A stretch of DNA of 21,577 bases from an uncultured Eubacteriales bacterium (lineage in GTDB: Bacteria; Bacillota; Clostridia; Oscillospirales; Oscillospiraceae). Shown here one piece after another: positions 21,121 through 21,577 of this stretch. Below the pieces are notes generated by a model that saw nothing but the letters and a program-made list of their open reading frames with translations, did not search any database and was not told where the DNA came from. The DNA lies in assembly GCA_900550165.1 (NCBI GenBank), contig URQY01000031.1:1-21577 (forward strand), in the 5' to 3' direction. The position numbers and the translations under genes are program-made. Every line of letters starts with the position of its first letter. Positions within the stretch are counted from its first letter, which is position 1.

Positions 21121-21577
21121 CTATACCGCGCCAGAGAGAATGTTACCCATTGTCTTTGCCGCTTCACGCTTGGCAGAGGTCGTTACATGAGCGTAGGTGT
21201 CCAGCGTGAAGCCTGCTGAAAAATGCCCCAGCATGCCAGACACGGTCTTGATGTCCACTCCGTTTTGCAGTGCCAGCGTTGCGAAGGTGTGGCGCAGGTC
21301 ATGGAAACGCACCTTCGGCAGCCCTGCCCGCTTTAGAACGCGATGCAGCATGTGCAGCACACTGTCCGGGGACATGGGACCTCCGGTGGGCGATGGGAAC
21401 ACCCATTCGCTGTTACCCGTTTTTCTTCTTTGCTGCATCAGAACGTCTATCGCATCCGCCGACAGCGGCAACGTGCGGTAGGCGTTTTTCGTTTTCAGCG
21501 GCATCTCAATGATTTTGCCGTCGATGCGCCCGATCTGCCGTTGAACCCGAAGGTCTCCTTTTTCCAAATCAATGTCC
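21121..21577 (-). CDS. Tyrosine recombinase/integrase, C-terminal part; start beyond the window
   Basis: The minus-strand frame stays open to the right edge (…DIDLEKGDLRVQRQI), so about 152 C-terminal residues are visible. Catalytic residues of the tyrosine recombinase domain are present: HDLRHT (His and Arg), LGH (His in SGMLGH) and the nucleophilic Tyr in LDTYAHV. The first catalytic Arg lies outside. Role: integration and excision of a phage or conjugative element. The gene points at the initiator tRNA, ending ~117 bp from it, the usual layout when an element has inserted at a tRNA 3' end. A short in-frame stretch of 19 codons continues after the TAG to another stop, so the tail may vary. 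Confidence 0.9.
   Translation of the reverse strand, partial: DIDLEKGDLRVQRQIGRIDGKIIEMPLKTKNAYRTLPLSADAIDVLMQQRRKTGNSEWVFPSPTGGPMSPDSVLHMLHRVLKRAGLPKVRFHDLRHTFATLALQNGVDIKTVSGMLGHFSAGFTLDTYAHVTTSAKREAAKTMGNILSGAV

Overview
The window looks like part of a chromosome of a GC-rich, low-branching Firmicute, most likely an Oscillospiraceae/Ruminococcaceae-type gut anaerobe (inference). The basis is an SLH-type surface protein, sigma-A style promoters (TTGACA/TATAAT), strong AGGAG ribosome sites, lipoprotein signals, Pta, an ApbE/NusG-II/Gx-transporter cluster, a CbbX/SpoVK-type ATPase and tRNAs with encoded CCA. No rRNA, CRISPR array or complete insertion sequence was seen.

Layout. 1-2.6 kb: the 3' part of a large S-layer-like protein. 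2.6-3.15 kb: an orphan phage-tail-like protein on the minus strand. 3.2-3.6 kb: a compact non-coding-looking stretch that holds two strong convergent promoters, a 25-codon ORF with a good ribosome site, a roughly 98-nt antisense-type RNA and a shared terminator. This is a candidate type I toxin-antitoxin-like locus. 3.6-5.3 kb: a polysaccharide-deacetylase-like lipoprotein and cytidine deaminase. 5.35-7.5 kb (minus): a DUF4097 lipoprotein behind an ECF-type promoter, and a hypothetical protein. 7.6-10.8 kb (plus): ApbE flavin transferase, a NusG-II protein, a Gx-family membrane protein and an AAA+ ATPase in one overlapping operon. 10.9-13.2 kb (minus): glyceraldehyde-3-phosphate dehydrogenase and phosphate acetyltransferase, each with its own promoter. 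13.4-15.2 kb: a membrane-anchored LysM-G5-M23 peptidase, followed by a 170-bp run of hairpins. 15.4-20.7 kb (minus): dus - ECF sigma - anti-sigma - lspA - rluD - folC, with 4-nt or longer overlaps through the middle. 20.8-21.0 kb: tRNA-Leu(TAA) and initiator tRNA-fMet(CAT). The window ends in the C-terminal half of a tyrosine recombinase pointing at the tRNA, consistent with the edge of an integrated element.

How the genes connect. Much of the window concerns the cell envelope: S-layer, deacetylase, DUF4097 lipoprotein, lipoprotein signal peptidase, M23 peptidase and an ECF sigma/anti-sigma pair. Two GGAAC-N16/17-CGTC motifs, one before the DUF4097 gene and one at the end of the sigma gene, suggest that the ECF sigma factor may control both its own anti-sigma/lspA segment and the DUF4097 lipoprotein. 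Convergent gene pairs are separated by long perfect bidirectional terminators, some of which include the stop codon of a flanking gene.

The items most worth a second look are the candidate type I toxin-antitoxin locus (3.26-3.53 kb), the LspA with an N-terminal GADG-type extension, the ECF promoter pair, the hairpin cluster at 15.2-15.4 kb and the tRNA-fMet/integrase junction.
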